Both the position numbers and the translations under genes were made by a program. DNA of 11,492 nucleotides from Treponema sp. (GTDB lineage Bacteria > Spirochaetota > Spirochaetia > Treponematales > Breznakiellaceae), in the NCBI GenBank assembly GCA_031254175.1, contig JAIRUY010000158.1:1-11492 (forward strand). The letters are read 5' to 3'. The notes under the pieces are model-generated. The model was not told the DNA's origin, searched no databases, and saw nothing but the letters and a program-made list of their open reading frames with translations. This document shows, one piece after another, positions 1 through 6,922 of the stretch (positions are counted from its first letter, which is position 1; each line of letters begins with the position of its first letter).

Positions 1-323
1 GTTTCGGCTTCCCAGTTTGTTTCCGGCGGCAATAATCCAAGTACAAAAAAAACAAGCGCGCAAAAGGCGAGTGCCGCAAAACCTGTCCAGATAACTTTTC
101 TGGCTGTTTTAAAACCGTAAACTTCTGTCAGCACGTCGCCAAGTACATAAGCAAATGGAAACAAAAGCGTGCCGCCGTCAAAAGCAAAATTGATGGAAAA
201 AAGAGAAAACCCCAGATCAACGATTTTTGCCGATGAAGCGATGTTGCTGACAATGAGTGTCATTACAAAAAAGGACGCAACAACATCAAGATGTTTAAAA
301 GAGGAAGGTTGAGCGTTTGACAT
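1..323 (-). CDS. yhhQ: Queuosine precursor transporter, YhhQ/VUT family (C-terminal part outside window)
   Basis: The first 107 residues of an integral membrane protein are visible; the rest lies beyond the left edge. The family takes up queuine or preQ0/preQ1 for tRNA queuosine modification. Recognition rests on the VUT-family pattern: a first membrane helix at about residues 12-33 (VVASFFVMTLIVSNIASS), a polar region with FDGGTLLFPFAYVLGDVLTE at about 48-67, then VYGFKTARKVIW and a further hydrophobic helix at about 80-98. The ATG at 323-321 is preceded by AAGGTG seven bases upstream, an acceptable ribosome site. The gene follows glgP on the same strand after 64 bases, so co-transcription is possible, but the two functions are unrelated. 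The family call is fairly secure. The exact substrate (queuine, preQ0 or preQ1) cannot be read from this fragment. Confidence 0.85.
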   Translation of the reverse strand, partial: MSNAQPSSFKHLDVVASFFVMTLIVSNIASSAKIVDLGFSLFSINFAFDGGTLLFPFAYVLGDVLTEVYGFKTARKVIWTGFAALAFCALVFFVLGLLPPETNWEAE

Positions 324-347
324 AAAAAGACACCTTGTTTTAATTTT

Positions 348-370
348 GGCAGGTTTTCAAGGAAACTGCC
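348..370 (-). other. Small hairpin between glgP and yhhQ
   Basis: GGCAG (370-366 on the minus strand) can pair with CTGCC (352-348), and inside it TTTC pairs with GAAA around a three-base loop, with a small bulge. It sits in the 64-base gap between the glgP stop and the yhhQ start. The bases that follow on the minus strand are A-rich rather than U-rich, so it is not a standard intrinsic terminator. It might stabilise the glgP 3' end or be chance structure. Confidence 0.3.
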
Positions 371-387
371 GTTTGCTACCTTCTACC

Positions 388-2928
388 TTACGCCCATTTT
401 ATGAAGCCGCAGCGGTAGGGATGGATTAACGCTTCGTGTTTGGGCATAATGCGTACCGTGTGCCCCTGCATGCCTGTATCAACACATTCTACCCGAACCT
501 GAAACAGGTTAAGATTACCTTCGTTTTTTAGCCATTTCATTTCCGCTTTTCTTGCGTCGGTAAATTCATTTGTCTGGTTTGAAACAGTACCGTAGCAAAG
601 CTCAACATAAAGATCGGCAGGCAAAAGGCTGCCAAGATCCGTGTAAGCCGTAACTGTAAGCAGATCGCCGCGCTGCATTACCGGCTTGGAATTTGACTCC
701 AGCTTGACAATTTTCAGGCTGTTCCACGATTGCTGCAGCTTGCCGAAATACGCGGCAAGGGATTTGGCTTCTGTATAATCATCCTTGCTGAAACGGCGGT
801 AATTCTTGAGCGCAGGGAAGTAAAATTGATTGGAATAATCCATCAGCATCCGGTGGCTTGACATTGACTGCCCAATCTGTGTCATGCAGTCCTTCATTCG
901 TTTTATCCATTCGCGGGGCAGACCGTCACGGCCTCTTTGATAAAACAATGGAATAATATCCCTCTCCAGAAGATCATAAAGCGCCTTGCTTTCAATATCA
1001 TCCTGAAGTTTTTCATCGATATACTGTTCTCCCTGACCGATAGCCCAGCCAACTTCGGGGCAATATGCTTCGTCCCACCAGCCGTCCAGAATGGAGCAAT
1101 TAAGCACGCCGTTCATTGCGGCTTTCATTCCGCTTGTGCCGGATGCTTCCATGGGGCGGCGCGGAGTATTGAGCCACACATCACCGCCGGAAGTTAAATA
1201 TTTCGCAACGTTAATATCGTAGTTTTCTACAAATACTATCCTGCTTGAAACATCGTATTTATCAGCAAAGTGAATTATCTCGCGAATCAATTCTTTGCCC
1301 GGCATATCATGCGGATGCGCCTTGCCGGCAAAAATCAATTGTATGGGTCTGTCATTGTCTCTTACCAGCCGCAGAAGACGTTCAGGGTCCCTGAGAAGCA
1401 AGTTGCCGCGTTTATAGGTAGCGAACCGGCGGGCAAAACAAATCGTTAAAGCATAGGGAGAAAGAGCATCTTCCGCCTGACGGATGCGGCGTTCAACAGC
1501 GCCCGTCCGTTTGTACTGTTCACGAATACGTTCGCGGACAAAAGCAACCAGCCGCTCACGGCGGCGCTCGTGGGTACGCCATAGTTCCTCGTCTGATATA
1601 CGATCCATACGCTCCCAAATCGGGAGATCTGTGGGTTTGTCTTCAAAATGAGGACCGAAATACCGGTCAAGAAGGTCCAGCAAACCGGAAGAAATCCATG
1701 TTCTGGGATGAACACCGTTGGTAACATGTCCGATTGGAACTTCATTTATGGGCAGGCCGGGCCAGAGGCCTTTCCACATTTCGCGTGAAACTACACCGTG
1801 AAGTTTTGCAACACCGTTGGCATAAGCCGCCATTTTAATCGCAAGAACCGTTAAACAGAATGTTTCGCGTTCATCGTTCGGATAAATCCTGCCAAGAGCC
1901 AGAAAATCTTTCCATGAAATACCAAGAACCTGCGTCCAGTTGCGGAAATATTTTTCCATCATTGGAATATCAAAACGTTCGTTCCCTGCCGGAACCGGAG
2001 TATGAGTTGTAAAGATATTGGTAGGCCAAACAACTTCCCGCGCTTCTTCAAAAGTGAAACCTTTTTCAGCCATTATTTCCCGGGCCCGCTCAAGCCCAAG
2101 GAAAGCCGCATGTCCTTCGTTCATGTGGGTGGCGGCCGGGTTAATCCCCAAAGCGCGTAAAGCCCGGATTCCTCCGATACCAAGAAGGACTTCCTGCTGC
2201 ATTCTGGTTTCTTTGTCCCCGCCGTAAAGAGCGGCAGTTACATTACGAATATCCGGAGTATTTTCTTCAATGTTTGTATCCAGCAAATAAAGTGAAGAGC
2301 GGCCTACTTTTACTTCCCAAATTTGCGCTACAGCCTGATGTCCTGCCAAATCTACCGATATTTTTAAGGGTTGGCCGTCTTTACCAAGTTTTTTTTCGAC
2401 CGGCATATTATACCAGTCATTTTCCGGATAACTTTCCTGCTGGAATCCATCGGCATTCAGCATCTGCTTGAAATATCCCTGTCTGTACAGAAGCCCAATT
2501 CCAACAAGGGGCAGCCCCATATCCGAAGAAGTTTTCATGTGATCCCCGGAAAGAATTCCAAGGCCGCCTGAATATATGGGCAGAGATGCGTCCATTCCAT
2601 ATTCCATTGAGAAATATGCTACAACATCCTTGTGGCTGCCGCGGTACCATGTCTCATTTTTTTTGTATCGCTGGAACCTGTCATAAACTTCTTTGAGCGC
2701 AGCAAGATAGGAATCATCTTTTGCAGCCTGCGTAAGCCGTTCCTGGCTTACCATGCCAAGCGTCCGTACCGGGCTTTGTTTCGACTGAAGCCATGAGTCA
2801 TAATCCAGCCTGATGAAAAGCTGAACTGCGTCATAATTCCAGGACAACCAGAGATTTCTGGCTATCTCTTCAAGCGGTTTAAGCACCGCAGGTAATTTTG
2901 GTTTAACTGTATAGGTAGATATATTCAT
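388..2928 (-). CDS. glgP: Alpha-glucan (glycogen/maltodextrin) phosphorylase
   Basis: Cytoplasmic, pyridoxal-phosphate-dependent GT35 enzyme that phosphorolyses alpha-1,4-glucan ends to glucose-1-phosphate. The 846-residue form with an N-terminal DUF3417-type region (about 10-115, starting TVKPKLPAVLKPLEEIARNLW) matches the group typified by mycobacterial and archaeal-like GlgP rather than the E. coli MalP type. Visible motifs are GGLGILSGDHMK (121-132), NEGHAAF (270-276), HVTNGVHPRTW (401-411), FARRFATYKR (498-507), FAGKAHP (533-539), and EASGTSGMKAAMNG (594-607), where K602 should carry the PLP. About 110 residues follow the catalytic core (735-846). The ATG at 2928 gives the usual N-terminus but has no Shine-Dalgarno sequence, and a good promoter ends eight bases upstream (separate entry). 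It is divergent from cstA. Its preferred chain length and whether it serves glycogen storage or imported maltodextrin are unknown. Confidence 0.95.
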   Translation of the reverse strand: MNISTYTVKPKLPAVLKPLEEIARNLWLSWNYDAVQLFIRLDYDSWLQSKQSPVRTLGMVSQERLTQAAKDDSYLAALKEVYDRFQRYKKNETWYRGSHKDVVAYFSMEYGMDASLPIYSGGLGILSGDHMKTSSDMGLPLVGIGLLYRQGYFKQMLNADGFQQESYPENDWYNMPVEKKLGKDGQPLKISVDLAGHQAVAQIWEVKVGRSSLYLLDTNIEENTPDIRNVTAALYGGDKETRMQQEVLLGIGGIRALRALGINPAATHMNEGHAAFLGLERAREIMAEKGFTFEEAREVVWPTNIFTTHTPVPAGNERFDIPMMEKYFRNWTQVLGISWKDFLALGRIYPNDERETFCLTVLAIKMAAYANGVAKLHGVVSREMWKGLWPGLPINEVPIGHVTNGVHPRTWISSGLLDLLDRYFGPHFEDKPTDLPIWERMDRISDEELWRTHERRRERLVAFVRERIREQYKRTGAVERRIRQAEDALSPYALTICFARRFATYKRGNLLLRDPERLLRLVRDNDRPIQLIFAGKAHPHDMPGKELIREIIHFADKYDVSSRIVFVENYDINVAKYLTSGGDVWLNTPRRPMEASGTSGMKAAMNGVLNCSILDGWWDEAYCPEVGWAIGQGEQYIDEKLQDDIESKALYDLLERDIIPLFYQRGRDGLPREWIKRMKDCMTQIGQSMSSHRMLMDYSNQFYFPALKNYRRFSKDDYTEAKSLAAYFGKLQQSWNSLKIVKLESNSKPVMQRGDLLTVTAYTDLGSLLPADLYVELCYGTVSNQTNEFTDARKAEMKWLKNEGNLNLFQVRVECVDTGMQGHTVRIMPKHEALIHPYRCGFIKWA

Positions 2929-2936
2929 ACTTATAA

Positions 2937-2965
2937 AGTGTATGGTCTAGGTTGAGTTCTGTCAA
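2937..2965 (-). promoter_or_regulatory. Sigma-70-type promoter of glgP, suggesting a leaderless start
   Basis: Reading the minus strand, TTGACA (2965-2960, full consensus -35) is followed by exactly 17 bases and TACACT (2942-2937, four of six matches to TATAAT). Only eight bases separate the -10 from the glgP ATG at 2928, so the expected transcription start is at or within about two bases of the ATG. No Shine-Dalgarno sequence precedes the ATG, which fits a leaderless mRNA. A weak GTTGA/TCAAC inverted repeat (2951-2966) overlaps the -35; it could be an operator but is short enough to be chance. Confidence 0.65.
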
Positions 2966-3018
2966 CTTTAAAGAATTAATAGTACAAACATTGGATTCGT
3001 CAAAAAAACTCTTAATGC

Positions 3019-3048
3019 TAGATAAAATCATAAATTTGCGGTTATAAT
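3019..3048 (+). promoter_or_regulatory. Probable cstA promoter close to the start codon
   Basis: A perfect TATAAT lies at 3043-3048, with TAGATA at 3019-3024 as a modest -35 (four of six matches) at 18-base spacing. The cstA ATG begins at 3058, nine bases after the -10, so the transcript would start only about two or three bases before the ATG. The bases just upstream of the ATG (GGTTATAATCAGAATATA) contain no Shine-Dalgarno sequence. A second TATAAT at 3054-3059 overlaps the ATG itself and is unlikely to serve this gene. The weak -35 leaves room for an activator. Confidence 0.5.
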
Positions 3049-3057
3049 CAGAATATA

Positions 3058-4734
3058 ATGAATGGTTTACTGTTGCTGATTATCTCTATTGTTGTGCTTT
3101 CTCTTGCTTATCTTCTTTACGGCAGGTTTTTGGCGCGAAAATGGGGAATTGATGTAAAGAGAAAAACCCCGGCAGTTGAATACGAAGACGGAAAGGATTA
3201 TGTCCCAACTACTCCTGCGGTTGTATTCGGCCATGAATTTGCATCCATTGCCGGAGCAGGGCCGATTACAGGGCCAATTATTGCCGCGATGTTCGGCTGG
3301 CTTCCGGTTTTATTGTGGCTTCTCTTTGGAAGCGTCTTTTTGGGCGCCGTTCACGATTTCGCCGCGCTTTACACATCGGTCAGAAACAAAGGCAAGTCCA
3401 TTGGCTATATAATTGAATTATATGTGGGGAAAACAGGGAAAAGGCTGTTTCTCATTTTTGTCTGGCTTTTTTCAATTCTTATTGCCGGCGCGTTTGCGGA
3501 CATTGTGGCAGGAACTTTTGACGGCATGAGCGCTGCGGGTTTATCTGGTAAAACCCACGCTTCGGTAGCTGCTACTTCAAGCTTTTTTATTCTGGCTGCG
3601 ATTTTTCTCGGATTTTTAATCCGCAAACGCAAGTCTTCGGATTTGGCCAGCGGTATAATCGCGATTGATCTGCTTATTGTCTGTATTGTTCTCGGAATTT
3701 TCTTCCCGGTTTTTTTGGAAAAAAACACATGGCTCTATCTGATTTTTCTTTACATTTTAATTGCGTCGGTCGTCCCTGTCTGGTTGTTATCACAGCCGCG
3801 GAATTACCTCAGCGCTTTTCTTTTAATCTTTATGGTGTTTGCGGCTTTTATCGGAATAGTTTTTACTTCTCCTGTAATTAGTCTGCCTGCATTTACCGGA
3901 TTCAATGTAAACGGCAATTTCCTTTTTCCCGCTCTTTTTATCACAATTGCCTGCGGCGCGATATCGGGTTTTCATTCTCTGGTAGCAACGGGCGCGGCAG
4001 CCAAACAAATAAACAACGAAAAATATATGCTGCCGATTTCCTACGGCGCCATGCTTCTTGAAACTCTGGTTGCTGTCCTTGCCCTTATTGCAGTTGGTTC
4101 TCTGGCTGTTAACGGGAAGATGCCGCAAGGCACTCCGCCGCAAATTTTCGCGACTGCAGTGTCCGGCTTCCTGAATCAGATTGGACTTCCCTTGCAGATT
4201 TCCTACACGATTGTTTCATTGGCTGTCTCTTCTTTTGTTCTTACAACACTTGATACAGTTGCGCGTCTTGGGCGTTTTGCATTTCAGGAACTTTTTTCCA
4301 TTGAAAATGATGATACGGCGAAAAACAATCTCATTATAAGGGTATTTAAAAGCAAGATATTTGCTTCTGTCCTTGTGCTACTGCCGGCTTACTTGTTGGC
4401 AAAAATGGGTTATCAGACTATCTGGGCATTATTCGGCGCGGCCAATCAGCTTCTTGCTGCACTGACACTGATTGCCTGTACACTGTTTTTTAAAAAAACT
4501 AAACACTTCATTTTTATGTTAATTATTCCCACAATTATTATGCTGGCTGTTACGTACACTTCTCTTGTAATCAGCATAAAAAATAAAATCCTGCTTTTCC
4601 TGAATGGAAGTTTTATTCCCCGGGTTGACGGTATCCAGCTGGGCATCGCTGTTCTGCTTTTAACCCTGGGTGTTATTGTTGCGGTTTCCTGCGGGAAAAA
4701 GCTTCTGGAAAAAGATAAACCGGAGACGGCATGA
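3058..4734 (+). CDS. cstA: Carbon starvation protein CstA-family transporter (pyruvate/peptide uptake)
   Basis: Inner-membrane transporter of 558 residues, almost entirely hydrophobic, with many predicted membrane helices. Family hallmarks are clear: YLLYGRFLARKWG (18-30), a short polar stretch ending DYVPTTPAVVFGHEFASIAG (47-66), AGPITGPIIAAMFGWLP (67-83), GAVHDFAALYTSVRNKGKS (96-114), and SGFHSLVATGAAAKQINNEK near 304. E. coli CstA and BtsT are about 700 residues; this is one of the shorter versions common in anaerobes. In E. coli these proteins import pyruvate, and peptide uptake has also been proposed. The start is well defined because the N-terminal helix begins at once and no other in-frame ATG fits. 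There is no Shine-Dalgarno sequence. The stop overlaps the start region of the downstream hybrid kinase, indicating an operon and a possible transporter-sensor pair. The substrate is inferred from family only. Confidence 0.93.
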   Translation: MNGLLLLIISIVVLSLAYLLYGRFLARKWGIDVKRKTPAVEYEDGKDYVPTTPAVVFGHEFASIAGAGPITGPIIAAMFGWLPVLLWLLFGSVFLGAVHDFAALYTSVRNKGKSIGYIIELYVGKTGKRLFLIFVWLFSILIAGAFADIVAGTFDGMSAAGLSGKTHASVAATSSFFILAAIFLGFLIRKRKSSDLASGIIAIDLLIVCIVLGIFFPVFLEKNTWLYLIFLYILIASVVPVWLLSQPRNYLSAFLLIFMVFAAFIGIVFTSPVISLPAFTGFNVNGNFLFPALFITIACGAISGFHSLVATGAAAKQINNEKYMLPISYGAMLLETLVAVLALIAVGSLAVNGKMPQGTPPQIFATAVSGFLNQIGLPLQISYTIVSLAVSSFVLTTLDTVARLGRFAFQELFSIENDDTAKNNLIIRVFKSKIFASVLVLLPAYLLAKMGYQTIWALFGAANQLLAALTLIACTLFFKKTKHFIFMLIIPTIIMLAVTYTSLVISIKNKILLFLNGSFIPRVDGIQLGIAVLLLTLGVIVAVSCGKKLLEKDKPETA

Positions 4735-4742
4735 AACCATGA
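4722..4742 (+). promoter_or_regulatory. cstA-kinase junction: ribosome site and three-codon ORF between two ATGA overlaps
   Basis: GGAGA (4722-4726) is the only Shine-Dalgarno-like sequence here. The cstA stop TGA (4732-4734) overlaps an ATG at 4731. That ATG opens a three-codon frame, ATG AAA CCA TGA (Met-Lys-Pro-stop, 4731-4742), whose stop in turn overlaps the kinase ATG at 4739. The GGAGA is four bases from the first ATG and twelve from the kinase ATG. The arrangement suits termination-reinitiation coupling, with or without translation of the tiny frame. Confidence 0.5.
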
Positions 4743-6898
4743 AAAAAATTAAGGATGTTTCAGTCTCTTTATTAACCAGCGGCAAGTATAAATCTTTTCA
4801 GAGTGAAACAAACATGGATGCCATGCTGCGCCTTATTGTCCTCAATATCATTTATGCCATTGCTTCTGTTATTATCCTGAGCCTCGGCGTTTCCGATATG
4901 CAGAGCGGCAATATTGATATGGGATTGATTCAGTTTATCATGGGACTTTTGATATTTATAAATCTTTTCCTGCTGCGCACCGAATTGCCATTTTTGGCAG
5001 GCGGATTGATTCTTGCCACAATTTTTGGCGGCTTTTGCGCACTTACAATTTTTGCCAAACATGAACTGCGCGGTCTTGACGTATTATGGATTTATTCTTA
5101 TCCGTTGATATCCATCTATACGCTTGGGCTTCGCGCCGGACTGTTGCCTGCTCTGCTTCTTTTCTTTGTTACCATTTTTGGAACTTTCTCAAATAATATC
5201 ACAAGGTTTACCTATAGCAATTCGGAAGCGCTCCTTGTCTGCGGAGTTTATTTTTTGGTGCTTGTCCTTGCTTCGGTGTATGAATATGTACGAACAATCA
5301 AGGAACGCTGGCTGGAACAGCAAGACAACTATTTAAAGATGGTCTTTCACGACAGCCCGGATATAATTATGCTGCTGGATAAAGATATTCGGCTTGTTTA
5401 TTGCGCAAAAATTTTTTTGGAAAAAGCCGGGATAAAATCATTTGAAGAAATCCAAAAAAGAAGTTACAGGGATGTTTTTTCCCGTTTTATGCCGCCGGAA
5501 AAACTTAGCGAACTTATTACTTTTTTCCGTAACGCCAGGGAGAACAGAAAGTCCATTGTTTTTGAGCGGACAATGGATTTTAACAATGACGGGAATTTTC
5601 GCCATTTTGAAATTCATTTTACTCCAATGTATGACAAACATGATATTTTTCAGGGTGCGTTTATACTTTTCCATGACATGACAGATATCATGGAGGCCAA
5701 GGAACGCACAGAACAGGCAAACCGCGCAAAATCCAACTTCTTGGCAAATATGAGCCATGAAATTCGTACGCCGCTTAATGCAATAATCGGTATGACCACA
5801 ATTGCGCGTGATACAAATGATTCAAAACGCAAAGATTACTGTCTGGACAAGATTGAAAACGCCTCGGTGTATCTGCTGGGAATCATCAATGATATTCTTG
5901 ATATGTCAAAAATCGAAGAAAATAAATTAGAGCTTTCAAATACGGAATTTGATTTTATTTTGATGGTGGAAAAGATAGCCAATGTTTTTGAGTTCCGTCT
6001 GGGAGAAAAGAAACAGAAGCTGACAATCAACCATGATCCGTCTGTTCCGAAAAGGATCATTACAGATGAACAGCGTCTTGCCCAGGTCATCACAAACCTG
6101 ATAGGCAATGCCATAAAGTTCACCCCGGACGCGGGAGAAATAACGCTGTCTGCCCGCAGACAGGATACCGGAAACCAGAACAGTGAAGCAGCTGCGGACA
6201 ATTTCTGTATTCTGGAAATCACCATTGCTGATAACGGAATTGGAATCCCAAAGGAGCAGCAGGAAAAACTTTTTTCTTCTTTTGTTCAGGCGGATTCAAA
6301 CATCTCCCGGAAATACGGAGGCACAGGCCTTGGTCTTTCAATTTCCAAAAAAATTGTGGAGTTGATGCAAGGTGAAATTCACGTTGAATCTGAAGAATAC
6401 AAGGGCTCAAAATTTATTTTTACAATCAAGGCTGAAATTCCTGCCGTTCCGGGCGCAGTATTCGAAGAAAAACACGAAGAAGTTTCCGGCGAGCCCGATT
6501 TTACCGGTAAACGAATACTTCTTGCTGAGGATGTCGAGATAAACCGTGAAATTGTTATTTCCGTTCTTGAACCTTTTGGCATTATTATTACCGAAGCCGA
6601 AGATGGACATAAAGCCTATGATTTGTTCTGTGACAATCCTGATAATTACGATCTGATTTTTATGGATATACATATGCCGGGCCTTGACGGTTATGAAACA
6701 GTTAAGCTCATCCGCGCGTTTGAATCAGAACATTGCAATAATGGGAATTCGCATAAGCAAATTCCCATTATTGCAATGACCGCAAATGTTTTTAAGAAAG
6801 ATGTGGAGCGCAGTCTGGAAGTTGGCATGAACGACCACATCGGAAAGCCTTTGGATTTTGACGCAGTTATAGCTGTCTTAAAAAAATATCTTGCCTGA
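4739..6898 (+). CDS. Membrane-bound PAS hybrid sensor histidine kinase with receiver domain
   Basis: A 719-residue sensor kinase. About six membrane helices fill residues 28-182. A PAS-like domain follows (about 196-318, DSPDIIMLLDKDIRLVY). The dimerisation/phosphoacceptor domain has FLANMSHEIRTPLNAIIG with H340. The ATPase domain shows N453 and N457 (ITNLIGNAIKF), DNGIGIP (498-504) and GGTGLGLS (527-534). The C-terminal receiver (591-719) has acidic residues E597 and D598, phospho-acceptor D643 (FMDIHMPG), T681 and K703, so every catalytic residue looks intact. There is no HPt or output domain, so phosphate must pass to a partner outside this window. I chose the ATG at 4739 (MKKIKD) over an in-frame ATG at 4670 that lies inside cstA. 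Tight coupling to cstA suggests nutrient sensing, as with the E. coli BtsSR-BtsT pair, but this is a different kinase class. The receiver loop carries a striking inverted repeat. Confidence 0.93.
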   Translation: MKKIKDVSVSLLTSGKYKSFQSETNMDAMLRLIVLNIIYAIASVIILSLGVSDMQSGNIDMGLIQFIMGLLIFINLFLLRTELPFLAGGLILATIFGGFCALTIFAKHELRGLDVLWIYSYPLISIYTLGLRAGLLPALLLFFVTIFGTFSNNITRFTYSNSEALLVCGVYFLVLVLASVYEYVRTIKERWLEQQDNYLKMVFHDSPDIIMLLDKDIRLVYCAKIFLEKAGIKSFEEIQKRSYRDVFSRFMPPEKLSELITFFRNARENRKSIVFERTMDFNNDGNFRHFEIHFTPMYDKHDIFQGAFILFHDMTDIMEAKERTEQANRAKSNFLANMSHEIRTPLNAIIGMTTIARDTNDSKRKDYCLDKIENASVYLLGIINDILDMSKIEENKLELSNTEFDFILMVEKIANVFEFRLGEKKQKLTINHDPSVPKRIITDEQRLAQVITNLIGNAIKFTPDAGEITLSARRQDTGNQNSEAAADNFCILEITIADNGIGIPKEQQEKLFSSFVQADSNISRKYGGTGLGLSISKKIVELMQGEIHVESEEYKGSKFIFTIKAEIPAVPGAVFEEKHEEVSGEPDFTGKRILLAEDVEINREIVISVLEPFGIIITEAEDGHKAYDLFCDNPDNYDLIFMDIHMPGLDGYETVKLIRAFESEHCNNGNSHKQIPIIAMTANVFKKDVERSLEVGMNDHIGKPLDFDAVIAVLKKYLA
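6731..6778. repeat. Perfect 19-bp inverted repeat with 10-base loop inside the receiver domain
   Basis: Left arm 6731-6749 (CATTGCAATAATGGGAATT) is the exact reverse complement of right arm 6760-6778; the loop is 6750-6759 (CGCATAAGCA). Pairing stops abruptly at both ends. The right arm encodes the conserved receiver strand IPIIAM (675-680), and the left arm encodes HCNNGN (665-670) in the variable loop before it. The arms are in register, so each left codon is the antisense of a right codon. No U-tract follows on either strand, so it is not a standard terminator. It can form a long RNA stem in transcripts of either strand. Confidence 0.95.
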
Positions 6899-6922
6899 TA
6901 AGTAAATTTAAAATGTTCCTGA

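Noticed and set aside
348..370. Hairpin after glgP as an intrinsic terminator
   Set aside because: On the transcribed strand it is followed by A-rich, not U-rich, sequence, and the stem is short and bulged.
2951..2966. GTTGA-N6-TCAAC repeat over the glgP -35 as an operator
   Set aside because: Five-base arms are too short to distinguish from chance. Noted only inside the promoter entry.
4670..4738. Upstream in-frame ATG that would add 23 residues to the hybrid kinase
   Set aside because: It lies inside the cstA coding sequence, adds a basic peptide (MLLLRFPAGKSFWKK...) unlike a kinase N-terminus, and has no suitable ribosome site. ATG 4739 fits the operon junction better.
6146..6163. 8-bp inverted repeat CTGTCTGC-CC-GCAGACAG in the kinase ATPase domain
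   Set aside because: A perfect 8-bp pair with a short spacer is expected about once or twice by chance in a window this long. Unlike the 19-bp repeat it is not significant, although it also falls near a variable loop.
5836..6225. 129-residue open frame on the minus strand inside the kinase gene
   Set aside because: It is antisense to well-conserved kinase motifs, has no recognisable domain, and is explained as a shadow frame. The same holds for other opposite-strand frames inside glgP, cstA and the alpha-glucosidase.
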